Of a DNA stretch of 64,000 nucleotides, positions 1 to 11,287 are shown in pieces; within the stretch, counting starts at the first letter, position 1, and each line of letters starts with the position of its first letter. The stretch is from the NCBI RefSeq assembly GCF_000764305.2, contig NW_025935144.1, positions 1 to 64,000 on the forward strand. The letters run 5' to 3'. Origin of the DNA: Hyalella azteca (Eukaryota > Arthropoda > Malacostraca > Amphipoda > Hyalellidae). The translations under genes and the position numbers were made by a program. The notes beneath the pieces were generated by a model. That model saw only the letters and a program-made list of their open reading frames with translations, did no database searches and was not told the DNA's origin.

Positions 1-556
1 GCCCATGCTGGGATACACGGAAATGAGCTGGCGGACCAAGCAGCCAAATTGGGACATCAACTCGATCACAGCACATATCATGCTGTTGAGTATTCTGATG
101 CTCTCCGCTGCCTCCGCCACCAGGCATTGTCTCAGTGGGAAAGAGACTGGTTACAGAATGTTAATGAGACTGGAAAAGGAAGACGACTCCTGCTGGTCCG
201 CAGAAGCCTGCAGCCGGCACCATGGATACATGCAAGATCTCGTAGAGCATCTATCGTGTTAGCCCGTCTTCGAGTTGGACACGCTGGGGTAAATGCCTAC
301 TTGCACCGCTTTTCAATGATAGACTCTCCTCTGTGCAACACTTGCAATGTTGATGAAACCATTGACCACTTTCTACTTGAATGCGCCCAATATAACAATG
401 CTCGCCAACTCATGAGAAGGACAAAATATTGGCATACAGACCATGACGGTGCAAATCTTGCTGGGAGGGAGTGACCTCACAAAACAGGAGCAACACCTTG
501 TGATCAAGGCCGTAATCACCTTTCTCACAAGTACCGGCCGGATGGGGACATTGTGA
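1..556 (+). pseudogene. 3' end of a LINE ORF2 (RNase H tail and zinc knuckle), frameshifted
   Basis: The window opens inside a reading frame (frame 1) whose first residues look like the end of a retroelement RNase H domain (AGIHGNELADQAAK). At about residues 110-130 it has a Cys-rich element (LCNTCNVDETIDHFLLEC), the C-x2-C...H-x-C motif typical of the C-terminus of I- and Jockey-type LINE ORF2 proteins. The open frame stops at 474. The +2 frame then continues a plausible C-terminus (LLGGSDLTKQEQ...) to a TGA at 554-556, so a single frameshift between about 425 and 460 has broken the tail. The reverse transcriptase lies before the window. The exact LINE clade cannot be fixed from this piece. 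Confidence 0.85.
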
Positions 557-717
557 AGCTAAAGCCCTGCCAAGTTTACTGCTCTTGAAATCATAGAAAC
601 CAGTGACGACTAAGCAAACTTGAAAAGAAGCGTAGAAATTGCTGTGTCCAGGTGTGACAACTGACCTGTTTGGGGTCCTTTACGACGCCTGAAAAAAGAC
701 ATCATCATCATCATCAA
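557..717 (+). repeat. LINE 3' UTR ending in an (ATC)n tail
   Basis: This non-coding stretch follows the LINE C-terminus and ends in a run of ATC triplets at about 699-717. LINEs of the I and related clades commonly end in short simple repeats rather than poly(A), so I take this as the 3' end of the element. Confidence 0.6.
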
Positions 718-1010
718 ATTTTTCGCGTGTGGGCAGACGACGCTGGGCCATACGACGCCAGGCTTAATTTTCCTGTGGGCTGATTGGTCTAATTCAATAG
801 ATGTGATCTGTCTGGGGGCGTGCGGCTGATAACATTACAGTCAAGATGTGTTGTAACTTGTAGGCTACGTTGTTCAGGGAAGGGATCATGGTAGACAGTA
901 GACTGGTAGTCCATTCGAAGCACGGCAGTGGTGGTCTCCGTCCTTAGACAGGCGTCCTGGACGGTTGGACCAGGGACAGAGCATCAGCCTGCAATCTGTA
1001 CAGTGTATTA
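718..1010. repeat. Dispersed repeat H, copy 1
   Basis: About 290 bp that recurs inverted at about 40990-41290. Shared blocks include the GATGTGATCTGTCT area, the GCACGGCAGTGGTGGTC area and the GACAGGCGTCC area, all in the same order. It has no visible coding content and no inverted ends. It starts directly after the LINE tail here, so it could be an older repeat into which the LINE inserted. Confidence 0.65.
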
Positions 1011-1950
1011 TAACTGCATTTATTCTTCAACAAAGATGCAAACAATTTAACAATACATTATCATGTGTAGATGTCTAATGTGTTCAGTTGCTTCTAAAGT
1101 AAAGATTAATGTTCTTGGGTACAATCAGAATTCAGAATACATGGTGCAATGCAATTCTATAGGTTATTTGCTGCAGACAGCCCTGGGTGGGGGAGTCACC
1201 AGCAAACAGCGTCACCAAATCTTTTCATGCTTGCAGCAATATTTGCTGGAAAGTGGAGCTGCCTCTCTGATGTAGCTCCAAACTGGGGGTGCTTTCTCCT
1301 TCAAATCAAAGAACTTAGAATATATATATAATTAATGCATTCTTGTTTTTTTCTTTTCTTCTTCTTCTTTCTTGTTTTGTTTTGTTTAATTTTTTGGCAT
1401 ACTTGTGCAATTTAGCATGCTGTTAGGGTGCTTTATTACAGCATAAAGCTTGACACACTGTGCATGTTATTATAAGGCATGCTGCATATATCACTTGCAT
1501 ATTGAAAACCTTGCTACATGACCAATTCAATTGTCTGGATCATGGATGTTGGGTGCATGCTGCATATAAGGTACTTGGGACATTGAGCCCCTTTGCACGC
1601 AATGCACGGTGCATAGTCTTTCATCAAATGAGTGACAGAGACCAGGCTGGGCAGTGCACAAGCACTGGAAGCCTCCAAAACCAACTATAAAAAATATATA
1701 TAGGTTATTCAAAAGAACCTGGTCCTATGTCATTTTGAACCGATCAACACTTCTTTACGGACCGATCGTAAAACACACCTTCACCGGCAAAAGCTTTCAC
1801 ACTTCTGAAGAGAGGTGAGCTGACAGCTACACTGGCCGTGGGTGGGCCTTATTTGAATTTGAATGCATGCATCAATTTGAAATCCTATACGCATAGTATA
1901 CAAGTCATATAGCCTAAATTTTTAATATCTATGTAAAAAATGTATGTTTC
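1011..1950. other. No gene seen; AT-rich with a pyrimidine tract
   Basis: Open frames here are short and match nothing I recognise. A strongly T/C-rich tract runs from about 1344 to 1392, just after a short TATA run at 1320-1331. Nothing else stands out. Confidence 0.5.
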
Positions 1951-2203
1951 TGCATGGATTATAATGCTGTTAACATTAACAAACTTTGAATTATCTCTGA
2001 TGCAAGAAATACTTGCTTAAATAATTTTATTTTCAACATAAGCGACTGGATGCAACAATCGGTTCGCAAGAACCAACATAGCCCTGAATAACAGTAATTT
2101 CGATTGATGTTAATTTCTAAATTAAACTGTATTTAGCCAGTATTTCTTGCATCAGAGATACTTTCAAGTATTTCAATGCTAACAGCATCAAAATCCACGC
2201 AGA
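1951..2203. repeat. Inverted repeat with arms of about 65 bp
   Basis: The arm at 1951-2015 (containing CTCTGATGCAAGAAATACT) is repeated in reverse complement at 2139-2203, leaving a loop of about 123 bp. The arms match over most of their length with a few substitutions. It is probably a small foldback or MITE-like element; no target duplication was identified. Confidence 0.65.
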
Positions 2204-2551
2204 AAGGTAAACTTTTGAAAGGTTTTACACTGTAATTTACGCGCCTGGTCCAAAGAACTGAGACTGATTTCAAATCAAACTGACTAAATTGAATCCATCG
2301 CGCTTTCTGGCACCTTCAGCTGATTGCAGTTGCAGTGCATTTTTTTAGCTTAAGTTGCCAATACGTATTTAATGTAGTTTTCCGTAGTTCCATTGGTGCA
2401 AAACTTACAAAACAACGTTGAATTATTGATTGCTAATTTCTTGCATTAGGTTAATTTTTATGATTCAAATTAATCATAGAAGTTGTATCTCCATGATTCC
2501 ATGCTGAATTAATATTACGAATAGAAGGTTCACATACAGGCTACAGTGATA

Positions 2552-3900
2552 CAGATGCCAGCGCTAGCAGCGGCAATAAAATGAACTACTTTATTGTTTA
2601 GTAGCCTATCTTGACTAAAAATATAATAATATCGTATTCTATTTAGGTGCGGTCTCTTAAAGTGTTCCAGCAACATATTTTCCATTACTAATTATTTAAA
2701 TGTATTAACTTGTGGCGCAGTAAGATATTAAATTGTTTGAATTTTAAACAAAGATTATGCTTCCACATCCAGATGCTAGCGCCAGCAGTGGCCATCAAAG
2801 GAACTACCGTAAAATGGGGTTACTTTGACCGGCGGGGTAATATGACGACTTTTCATTTTTTTAACAAAAACCCCCAAAACTCAAAAACGATTTGACATAG
2901 AAAAATTTTGTCAATGGCCATCAAAGGCCTAATAATGAGGCTATGTAACACAATAGAAAGATTTAAGAAGTTTGCATATCTAATAGGTTAAAAAATTAAA
3001 AATGTGACCCACGAAAAAGAGCTATTATTTAAAGCCTGTTGGAGTACCCCCTCCAATTTTTTTATTTTTTGGTAAAATAACTCCAGGTTTTGATGCATTG
3101 TAGTAGAACTCTTCTAGTTACATATGCTAAAGACAAATTTTAGAAAAGTGTCATAGTTTGCTAATGGGGGGCGCTGCCCCCCAATGGGGTAACTTTGACC
3201 ACCTAATGGCAGCTGTGATGGGGCAACATTGACAGGCTTGGAAATTAAGTTAAAATTACCATAGGTACCTTTATAACATATTTTATGTTTGATACACCTA
3301 TTAATGTTTTTTTCTTTATGTTTCAGACTCTACAGAGTCTTATAAGATGGTAATTTTAACTTAATTCCCAAACTGGTCAATGTTACCTCATCACGGCTGC
3401 CATTAGATGGTCACATTTTGCCCATTTGGGGGCGGCACCCCCCATTTGCAAACTATGACACTTTCCTAAAATTTGTCTTATGCATATGTAACTAAAAGAG
3501 TTCCACTACAATGCACCACAACCTGGAGTTATTTGGAGTTATTTTACCAAAAAATAAAATTGATTTTACCACCCGGTCAAAGAAACCCCAAGAGCTGGGG
3601 TAACAAAGACCATCACTTTTTTTTGAAATTACATCAAACTTATNGCATGTTTCAATTTAAGTTTAACTTATCTAGTAAAAAAATGGCATCATTTTGAAAA
3701 AAAGTGGTCAAAGTTACCCCATTTTACGGTATTTTTTTGTTAGTATATTTACTATATAACTATAATAATAACATTATATTATTCTGCTTAGGCACAGTCT
3801 CTCAAAATGTTGCAGAAACACATTTTTCTATTACTAATTATTTACATTTATTTGTTTGTGGTACAACGAAATATTGCATTTTTTTTGTCACAGTTGATGT
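2552..3900 (+). repeat. 218-bp tandem duplication, second unit split by element A
   Basis: Unit 1 begins at 2552 (CAGATGCCAGCGCTAGCAG) and unit 2 at 2770 (CAGATGCTAGCGCCAGCAG). After the element at 2807-3729 is skipped, unit 2 continues at 3730 and follows unit 1 through the blocks GTCTCTYAAA and CCATTACTAATTATTTA-like sequence. Unit 1 keeps the undisrupted target, with a single TA where unit 2 has the element flanked by TA. Confidence 0.75.
2807..3729. mobile_element. Element A: palindromic TA-flanked pogo-like MITE (family B)
   Basis: It starts CCGTAAAATGGGGT and ends with the reverse complement ACCCCATTTTACGG, flanked by TA on each side (2805-2806, 3730-3731). The inversion continues inward through CTAGTTACATATGC and the GGGGGGCGC area to a centre near 3300, so most of the 923 bp folds back on itself. 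It has no transposase. The longer copy at 5686-8411 has the same ends and a psq-type transposase fragment, which links this family to pogo. One N at 3644 lies in its right arm. Confidence 0.85.
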
Positions 3901-3906
3901 AGCTAC

Positions 3907-3961
3907 CACGTGTTCTTGTGTGTGACGTCACCGCTAGCCATATGTAAACATATGGCTAGCG
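3907..3961. promoter_or_regulatory. E-box, perfect CRE palindrome and hairpin cluster
   Basis: Within 55 bp there are CACGTG (3907-3912), the palindrome GTGACGTCAC (3922-3931, containing the CREB/ATF consensus TGACGTCA), and a perfect 13-bp stem CGCTAGCCATATG (3932-3944) pairing with 3949-3961 across a TAAA loop. No gene start was recognised nearby, so a regulatory role is inference only. Confidence 0.4.
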
Positions 3962-5131
3962 TGAAGATGGGACCAGTTTTGCATTGAAATGGATGGTTAT
4001 TTGTGAATAATATTTTCGATTGGGATATTATTATAAAATACCGTATTTCTGATTGTGAAATAATTTTGATTGTGATATTGACACTTGACAGTAGTATCAA
4101 CATTTGAATATCGAAGTTCTAACATCATGAATTACGAGGTAATAGTGTAAGGACTGAGCAGAGCTAGAATCATGGCTGAGGCTTAAACAATGTCATTATC
4201 ATTTTTTACGTCATTGATATCATTGTGGAACCAACGTAAGTAACTAAGGAATTTCCCAGTTCAAATATTTATTGATTCATTACTATCAATTTCGAAACTC
4301 CACATATTTCTAAAGGGAGTTGTGATGAGACCATGGGTCAAACTGTTGAGTTAAGACCATTGCAACTTGCAAGAGGGGCCCAAGGGCCAAGGGCATGGGG
4401 CCTTGTGAAGGGTTAAGACCGCCGCACGGCGGTGGACCGCCATAAGTACCTCTCTTCATAGAATTCCACTATGATCAGAAATAAGGTGTAACACAGGTAG
4501 CTAGCCTACTTGCACAGGACTTAGCAAATGAGCTTATGGCTCATACCTTACCTAGATGACTTTTCATGGCCAGTATATGTAAAATAGCTAGTTCCTAGTT
4601 GTATATTCTATATGGAATTTATGGCTAAAAGAAATGGAATCACAGCTTGCAAAGCCATTAAATCACAACTCAAATAACCAGTTGTGGCTGAGAGAGTAGG
4701 GTAGGCCTACCTAGATGTTTTCCAATAACTGAGTTAAATAAGTAACAGATTGTAACTATAATGTAACATTTTTTGTATGTTAGTCAATTTCATCCCAATT
4801 TCATCCCCTGGCTTTGTGTGAACTAATTCATGCATGGAAATTGGTCAGCTTAGTTAGCAGTCAACAAGTACGTACCACTTAATGGTTTGTGAGTGATTTT
4901 TTAAAGTAAATTCATTCCTGCAAATAAATTATGAAGCATAATTATAAATTGTTATTATCCTTTTTATCATTATTCTATCAAATAGTCAAGCATTCATAGG
5001 TGCATGTCAAGGTTTGATTATTGTATGACTTTATTAGAAGTTATATTTTTTATTGTGTGTACCACATTATGTCCACGTATGGTGCACGTCGCAGTTTGGG
5101 ACATGTTTGCATCATTCACGATCATTGCATG
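3962..5131. other. No gene seen; AT-rich spacer
   Basis: Nothing recognised. Short open frames only. A G-rich patch at about 4370-4440 contains a small CCGCCGCACGGCGG hairpin. Confidence 0.5.
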
Positions 5132-5796
5132 TACCATCAACTGGGGTGACTTTGGCCACACCTACAACAGAAACAAATGGCAGCAAAACAAAATAATAAA
5201 CGTTGGCAAAAAACTAAAGTGACTGGGGTGACAGTGATTTTAGCCAACGTTTATTATTTTGCTTTGCTGCTATTGAGGCTGGAATTCTAAGAATGGAAGT
5301 TCACTTATAAAAAAGCTTTCCACCCAAGGTGAAAAGCTTTCCTTTGATATAGTGCTCTGCCAGGTGACTGACTATAAATGAAAAGGTGGATCAAAAGTGG
5401 ACAAACTGTTTCAATTGTATAGTACCTCAGGTTTGTTATGGAATTATTTGAAGGTCTCTTGTTAAGTTGTTTGATGGATATTTTTTATTTTTATTTTATT
5501 TAATGGATTTTTTGAAAATTTTCCAGGCCCTTTGTTTGTAATGATCAAGTTTAAGTAAAGTATTAAGTTAACCAGTACTGTAGTACATATACCGTCAACC
5601 GGGGCTACTCGGAACTGGCGGGGCTACTCGGGACAGTCGTCCATCACGGCGTAAAACTGTTATAGTAGCAAAATTAATTGGAATACCATAAAATGGGGTA
5701 ACTTTGACCACTTTTCATTTTTTCAACAAAAACCCCCAAAACTTGAAAACTATTTAACATAGAAAAATTTTGTCAATGGGCATTAAAGGCCTAATA

Positions 5797-7100
5797 CCGT
5801 CAACCGGGGCTACTCGGGACGGTTTTGAGCGTTTTTTGTTAATAACTTCTTACGATGAAACATTTCATAAACAAGTTTAGGCTCATTTTATAGCTCTTTG
5901 CGAGGGCTATTGAATGGCATCTTCAAAAAAATTCCATATGCTATTCGTAAGGTGCCAGAAGCAAAAAAAGAGTGTCCCGAGTAGCCCCGTCGAATGGGGC
6001 TACTCAGGACACTGGGAATAAAACTTCATTTTAAAATATTTGAAGCATGCAGAGCATACTCATCCATTACTAACAGTACTCTGAAGTCCTCATTGTAGAC
6101 AATGTAGAGGTAGAATAAATGACATTTTCTGTGACTTTTACTAGTTTTTCCTTCATTGATATGATATTACCATAAACATTAATTACCATCAACTGGGGTG
6201 ACTTCCTCTGTGTTTTTGATTCATGCTGGGGTTGTAAACACGGGGTCGTAAACATCGGGGTCATAAACGCCAGGGTTGTAAACCAGGTCATAAACGCCTG
6301 AGTGACTTTGGCCACTGTTTATGACCGTTTATTACCCCACTTTGGCCATCATTATGAACAGGGCCAAATCACCCAGTTGAGGTACCCTATTATTGATGGG
6401 ATATTACTGTATTATTGATGAGATATTATGGTATCCATGAACATGCCATTGAGCATTTTCAACAACCTTGTCCACTGCAAGCTTCATATCAGCAGCATCA
6501 TAGCATTTTTTCTGTATCTGTAAGCTTACAGGACGGCTTGTAATTTGTGAGATGATAAGTGAACTTTTTTTTTCGCTCAGCGAGGTAAATGTAACCAATA
6601 TTCTTTGTTTTTAATCAATTTTTTTCTTAACTGGAGCCTTTGCTAACTGAGGTTCTACTGTAAATGTGCTTTCCGGGGTGTCCCGAATAGCCCCGGGGGG
6701 TGTCCCGAGTAGCCCCGCCGTGTGGAAATGGCCGCCATTTATTTTTTGTAATGAGATAGGCAAAATCTGTCAATTACGTTTTCAAGCGGACACCTGGGTG
6801 CAACTTTTATGTAAGTAAAATTTTTTAATACAGCAAATATTTTTTTTGCTACAGACCTTAGCAGAAGTAACTTTTCAAAATAGCGTTTTTCACCATTTTT
6901 TTTCAGGAATTTTTGAAAGCTAGTAAATGTCGTATTTTTCGACTTCCTTTATACTACATAGATAGGAAAAATGTTGTTATTTAGGCCACTATATTTAGTT
7001 TAGCAATATTCCAATTAGTTTCGCTACTATGACTGTTTTACGACGTGTCAGAGGTGCGTCCCGAGTTGCCCCGCCAGTCCCGAGTTGCCCGGGTTGACGG
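5797..7100. mobile_element. Element C': second copy of family C, inserted in B
   Basis: Ends are CCGTCAACCGGGGCTACTCG and the inverse GGGTTGACGG, flanked by TA (5795-5796, 7101-7102). Element A shows the empty site (GGCCTAATAATGAGGCTA at about 2927-2944). It is 1304 bp with no intact gene. On the - strand at about 6450-6515 a short frame reads KKCYDAADMKLAVDKV, resembling the first part of a psq-type helix-turn-helix, so this family is probably also pogo-like. Confidence 0.85.
6186..6382. mobile_element. Element D1: 197-bp MITE inside C'
   Basis: Starts CCATCAACTGGGGTGACTT and ends with a diverged inverse (AAATCACCCAGTTGAGG), flanked by TA. It occupies the same position in C' as 11074-11287 does in C, so it entered the family C ancestor before that family multiplied. 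The interior is a short array of GGGTCGTAAACR-type repeats. Confidence 0.75.
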
Positions 7101-7551
7101 TACTGAGGCTACGTAACACAATAGAAAGATTTAAAAAGTTTGCATATCTAATGGGTTAAAAAATTGAAAATGTGACCCACAAAAAAGAGCTATTATTTAA
7201 AGCCTGTCAGAGTACCCCCTCCAATTTTTTTATTTTTTGGCAAAATAACTCCAGGTTTTGATGCATTGTAGTAGAACTCTTCTAGTTACATATGCAAATG
7301 AAAAATTTTAGGAAAGTGTCATAGTTTGCAAATGGGGGGCGCCCCCCCCCCCAATGGGGGAACTTTGACCACCAAATGTCAGCCCTGATGGGGTAACATT
7401 GACCGGCTTGATAATTGAGTTAAAATGACCATATATAACATTTTATGTTTGATACACCTATTAATGTATTTTCTTTATGTTTCAGACTCTACAGACTCTA
7501 ATTATTGTTAGATATAAAGTTTAAACTTATTAGTATTGACCTTAGTTCAAG

Positions 7552-7980
7552 ATGCCTAGGACCTACAAACGTCCGAAGGGGGCTCATACCTACCAGAATT
7601 GCAGCGGAGATCTTGTTGATCAAGTAGTGCAGAAGATCAAAGACAAGGAAATAAGTTTGACAAAAGCTGCAAAGCAGTATGGCATTGGCAAGTGTGTTCT
7701 TTTCAACAGAGTGCATGGAAAAACTGTGCTTAGTCCTGGATGACAGACTGTTCTCTCACAGGTAGAGGAGGCCCTTATAGTGAAGAGGGCACTTCAGCGC
7801 AGATACTATGGCTTCTCTCTCCAACCAATGGATTTACGCATCATAGTCAAAAGCTACCTTGATTCAGAAGGGCGCACCATTCCCATGTTTTCTATGAATT
7901 TGCCTGGCCCAGACTGGTCCCAGTCCTTCATTAAGTGGCATAGTGAGATCAGAAAGAGAGTAGCCAACGATACAGGTAAT
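7552..7980 (+). pseudogene. Pogo/Tigger-type transposase N-terminus, truncated
   Basis: The frame opens MPRTYKRPKG and contains a psq-like helix-turn-helix (residues about 15-55; ISLTKAAKQYGI). A TGA follows at 7741-7743 at TVLSPG. A +1-frame continuation (TVLSQVEEALIVKRALQ, then PGPDWSQSFIKWH) matches the second, CENP-B-type helix-turn-helix of pogo/Tigger transposases. That family normally continues with a DDE/D catalytic domain of about 200 residues; none is present, and the frame runs out after VANDTGN near 7980. The element can therefore not have moved itself in its present form. The stop at 7741 could be a true nonsense change or part of a lost intron. Confidence 0.85.
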
Positions 7981-9136
7981 ACAGGAACAGTTAGCTATTA
8001 TGTTTATTTCTTTGAAATATGTTCAAAAAATGGAAATTTTTTGCCAATTGTGTGTATTTTGCTCAAAAGTTAATATTGTATTCCCTGTAAGTGAAGATAA
8101 ATAAAGTGTATTGTTAAATACTTGCGAAATTATTAACATTAGGGGCAACTTAAACCAAGATGGGATGACTAAGAACACCCAATGGGGTTACTAAGACCAC
8201 CCGGTCAAAGATACCCCCAGAGCTGGGGTAAAAAAGACCAGCGATTTTTTTAATTATATCAAAACTATAAGAGGCAGGAGCCAGCAATTTGTGGTGAGTG
8301 AAGCTAGAGTATAGACCTGTATTTTGCATGTTTCAATTTAAGTTTAACTTATCTAGGAAAAAAATGGCATTATTTTGAAAAAAAAGTGGTCAAAGTTACC
8401 CCATTTTATGGTATTGCAAAACTAAATATAGTGGCGTAAACGTCAACATTTTCCTATCTATGTAGTATAAAGGAAGTCGGAAAATACTACATTTACTAGC
8501 TTTGAAAAATTCCTGAAAAAATGGTGAAAAACGCTATTTTGAAAAGTTACTTCTGCTAAGGTCTGTAGCCAAAAAAATATTTGCCGTATTAAAAAATTTT
8601 ACTTACATAAAAGATGCACCCAGGTGTCGGCTTGAAAACGTAATTGACGGAATTTTCCTAACTTATTAAAAAAAAAAAAAATGGCAGCCATTTCCTCACA
8701 GCAGGGCTACTCGGGACACCCCCCTGGGGCTATTCGGGACACCCCCAAAAATGCATTTACAGTAGAACCTCAGTAAGCAAAGGGTCCAATTAAGAAAAAA
8801 AATGGATTAAAAACAAAGAATATTGATTACATTTACCTCGCTCGGCATAAAAAATTTCACTTGTCGAAAAATTAGTGCATCATTGGTCATCACAAAATTG
8901 TACATAGAATGCTATACCTATATATAATTGTGCACCGGGAATCATAGAATGAAAAGTAATTGACCTAAACTATGATTTATTTCTCCAAAATATATAATGG
9001 TTGTCACTAAAATATTCCTTTCTGTTTCAGGTATGTTTTTCATGATCTTTTTTTTTTATAGTAAATTCACTTGACCCAATTAAAATGGCATATAAACGAG
9101 CGCATGGTGCATAAACTAGCACTATTGTGCTTGCCA

Positions 9137-9167
9137 TGTCTGTCTGTCTGTCTGTCCGTTTGTCTGT
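9137..9167. repeat. (TGTC)n microsatellite
   Basis: An uninterrupted TGTC run followed by imperfect units, located inside element C just left of hAT-like E1. Confidence 0.8.
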
Positions 9168-9176
9168 GACCTCAAG

Positions 9177-10802
9177 CAGGGTTGGCAATGATTAAATCAA
9201 AATGATTAAATCATGTGATTAAATCACTTGATTTTTTTATAAAAAATCATGATTTTTTTTATTTTTTGATTTTTTCATATATTTAAAAATATTGAGTGGC
9301 AGTCTTAAATTTATATTGAGGTATTGTTATTCATGGTTTGATATAAATGTACTATGAATGACAAATTGGTATATAAACTTGTTGCCTTTAGTGTGTATTA
9401 GGTTCCAATAAATTGAATGTTTTTGGTACTGAGGCATCAAGAGTGTGCAATACATTGTTCGTAGCTAGCACTGCAGCTTAGCTAATTCTTATAAGGCTAT
9501 AAGTAGTCTAACTATTTGGCTATTTGTTTTATATTGATTACAATATACAATTTAAATGTGTTAGCTAGCTTATACAGGGTGGGGCAGAACTGATTGTACA
9601 GTTTTAAGGCAAAATAAAAGAGTAACGGAGGTACATAAAGAAGAAAGTTTATTTTTCTCATGATTAACATAACATACAATTTAAAATACTTATGTTTTGA
9701 AAACAATATCAGGAAGATGGGGTTTGTTAGCTGCAACACACTGTTGGAGTCGTTCTCGGAAGTTTCCTACAGCATGTTCACACATATGGCGAGGTATGGC
9801 CATAACCTCTGCTGCAATAATCCCTCCCCTTAGCTGTAGTAGGGTGAGAGGGGGACTTCTGAACCCCTTTCTTTTAGATGTCCCCAAAGAAAGAAATCGC
9901 AAATGCTCAAATCAGGTGACCTCGCAGGCCACTGTAAATTACCCCTCAGAGACACCAGATGTCCGGGAAACATGCGTTTCAAAACATTGAGTGACATTCG
10001 AGCTGTGTGAGCTATAGCCCTATCCTGCTGGAACCACACGTCACCCAATGCTTCATTTCAACAATGTTTTCCATCATGGGCTGCAAGAAATCTTGCAACA
10101 TTGCAGCATAGCAATCGGAATTCACTGTCATGGTTACTCCCTCCTCTGAGAACGACTCCAACAGTGTGTTGCAGCTAACAGCCCCCATCTTCCAGATATT
10201 GTTTTCAAAACATAAGTATTCTAAATGGTATGTTATGCTAGCCTCTAGGAAAATAAACTTTCTTCTTTATGTACCTCCATTACTCTTTTATTTTTACTAG
10301 TCAGTGTGTATAGAAGGTAGAGTCTGGTAGATTTATAGGACATAAAACTAGTAGATCTATTGATAGTGCTGTGCACTGTGCAATCATCTACCTATCTGTT
10401 ATGTGACTCTTCAATGTTCAGGAGATTTGCATTCCTGAAGTGTTTTTGTATATTGAAGCCAGTTAAATGGTCAATATTTAGCTCATAACCTTGCTCCATA
10501 CAAACTTTACAAAGCTAATGAATAGACTGATCAATAATAGTTTACCCAAAAATCCCAAAATTGTAAACACCACCTTGGCCTGTTGGCCATTATTGAAGGC
10601 AATAAGTGCCCTTTTTAGCCATCCATTATGATCCATATACTGTTATTGTTAGTAGGCTAATTGCAACATAAAAAATAACACCTCAAAAAAGAAAAAAAGC
10701 TGAAAAAATCAAAAAAATAAAAAATCATGAAAAAATAAAAAAAATCATTGATTTTTTATTTATTTGATTTTTTTAAAAAAATAAAAAAAATCGCCAATCC
10801 TG
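9177..10802. mobile_element. hAT-like element E1, non-autonomous
   Basis: Ends are CAGGGTTGGCAATG and the inverse CGCCAATCCTG. The flanking 8-bp direct duplication is ACCTCAAG at 9169-9176 and 10803-10810, the size expected for hAT. The terminal 100 bp are composed of poly-A/T-rich sequence with repeated ATTAAATC motifs. It holds no hAT transposase, only a passenger mariner-type element (9575-10294). Confidence 0.9.
9575..10294 (-). mobile_element. Mariner-type element M1 with transposase relic, right end deleted
   Basis: The left end is CAGGGTGGGGCAGAACTG preceded by TA (9573-9574). On the - strand from about 10160 to 9697 there is a transposase remnant: VNSDCYAAMLQDFLQPMM, then WFQQD (second catalytic Asp region), then SPDLSICDFFLWGHLKE (third catalytic region, with Asp), and a C-terminus LPDIVFKT. 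This pattern is typical of IS630/Tc1/mariner transposases. It spans at least three frames, so it is dead. The end of the transposase and its 3' UTR recur inverted at 10145-10290, forming a long inverted terminus in place of the 5' half of the gene. The right terminal repeat is missing. Confidence 0.8.
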
Positions 10803-11073
10803 ACCTCAAGTTTTCATTGACGAGAAAATGCGCTCTCTGTCACTCACTGCAGTGAGTACTGAGTTATATTTTTTATAGTAAATTCATTCAGCCCAATTAA
10901 AATGGTGTGAAATTACAAGCCGTACTGTGAGCTTACAGATACAGAAAAAATGCTATAAGGCTGCTGATATGAAGCTTGCAGTGGACAAGGTTGTTATAAA
11001 TGCTCAATGGCATGTTCATGGATAGGGTAATATCACATCAATAATACAGTAATATCCCATCAATAATATGGTA

Positions 11074-11287
11074 CCGTCAACTGTGGTGACTTTGGCCCCG
11101 TTTTTGATTTTGTTTTGCAAACAAAAGCGGGGTCATAAACGATGGTCACTCAGGCGTTTATGACCTTGTCACTCAGGCGTTTATGACCTTGTTTACGACC
11201 CTGGTGTTTATGACCCCAGCGTTTACGACCCCGTTTTTGTTTGCAAAACAAAATAAAAAATGTGGCCCAAGTCACCCCAGTTGGTGG
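11074..11287. mobile_element. Element D': 214-bp MITE inside C
   Basis: Starts CCGTCAACTGTGGTGACTTT and ends CACCCCAGTTGGTGG, flanked by TA (11072-11073, 11288-11289). It is the counterpart of D1 in the other family C copy. Its middle repeats TTTATGACC units on both strands. Confidence 0.8.

Larger units (their letters stand above)
5686..8411. mobile_element. Pogo-like element B inserted in C
   Basis: Ends are CCATAAAATGGGGTAACTTT (5686) and its inverse, with TA on both sides (5684-5685, 8412-8413). The insertion site is proven by C', where the same target appears uninterrupted (AATTGGAATATTGC, read on the - strand near 7000-7015). Without C' the element is about 1.4 kb and closely resembles element A in its terminal regions, but it additionally carries a transposase fragment at 7552-7980. 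Confidence 0.85.
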
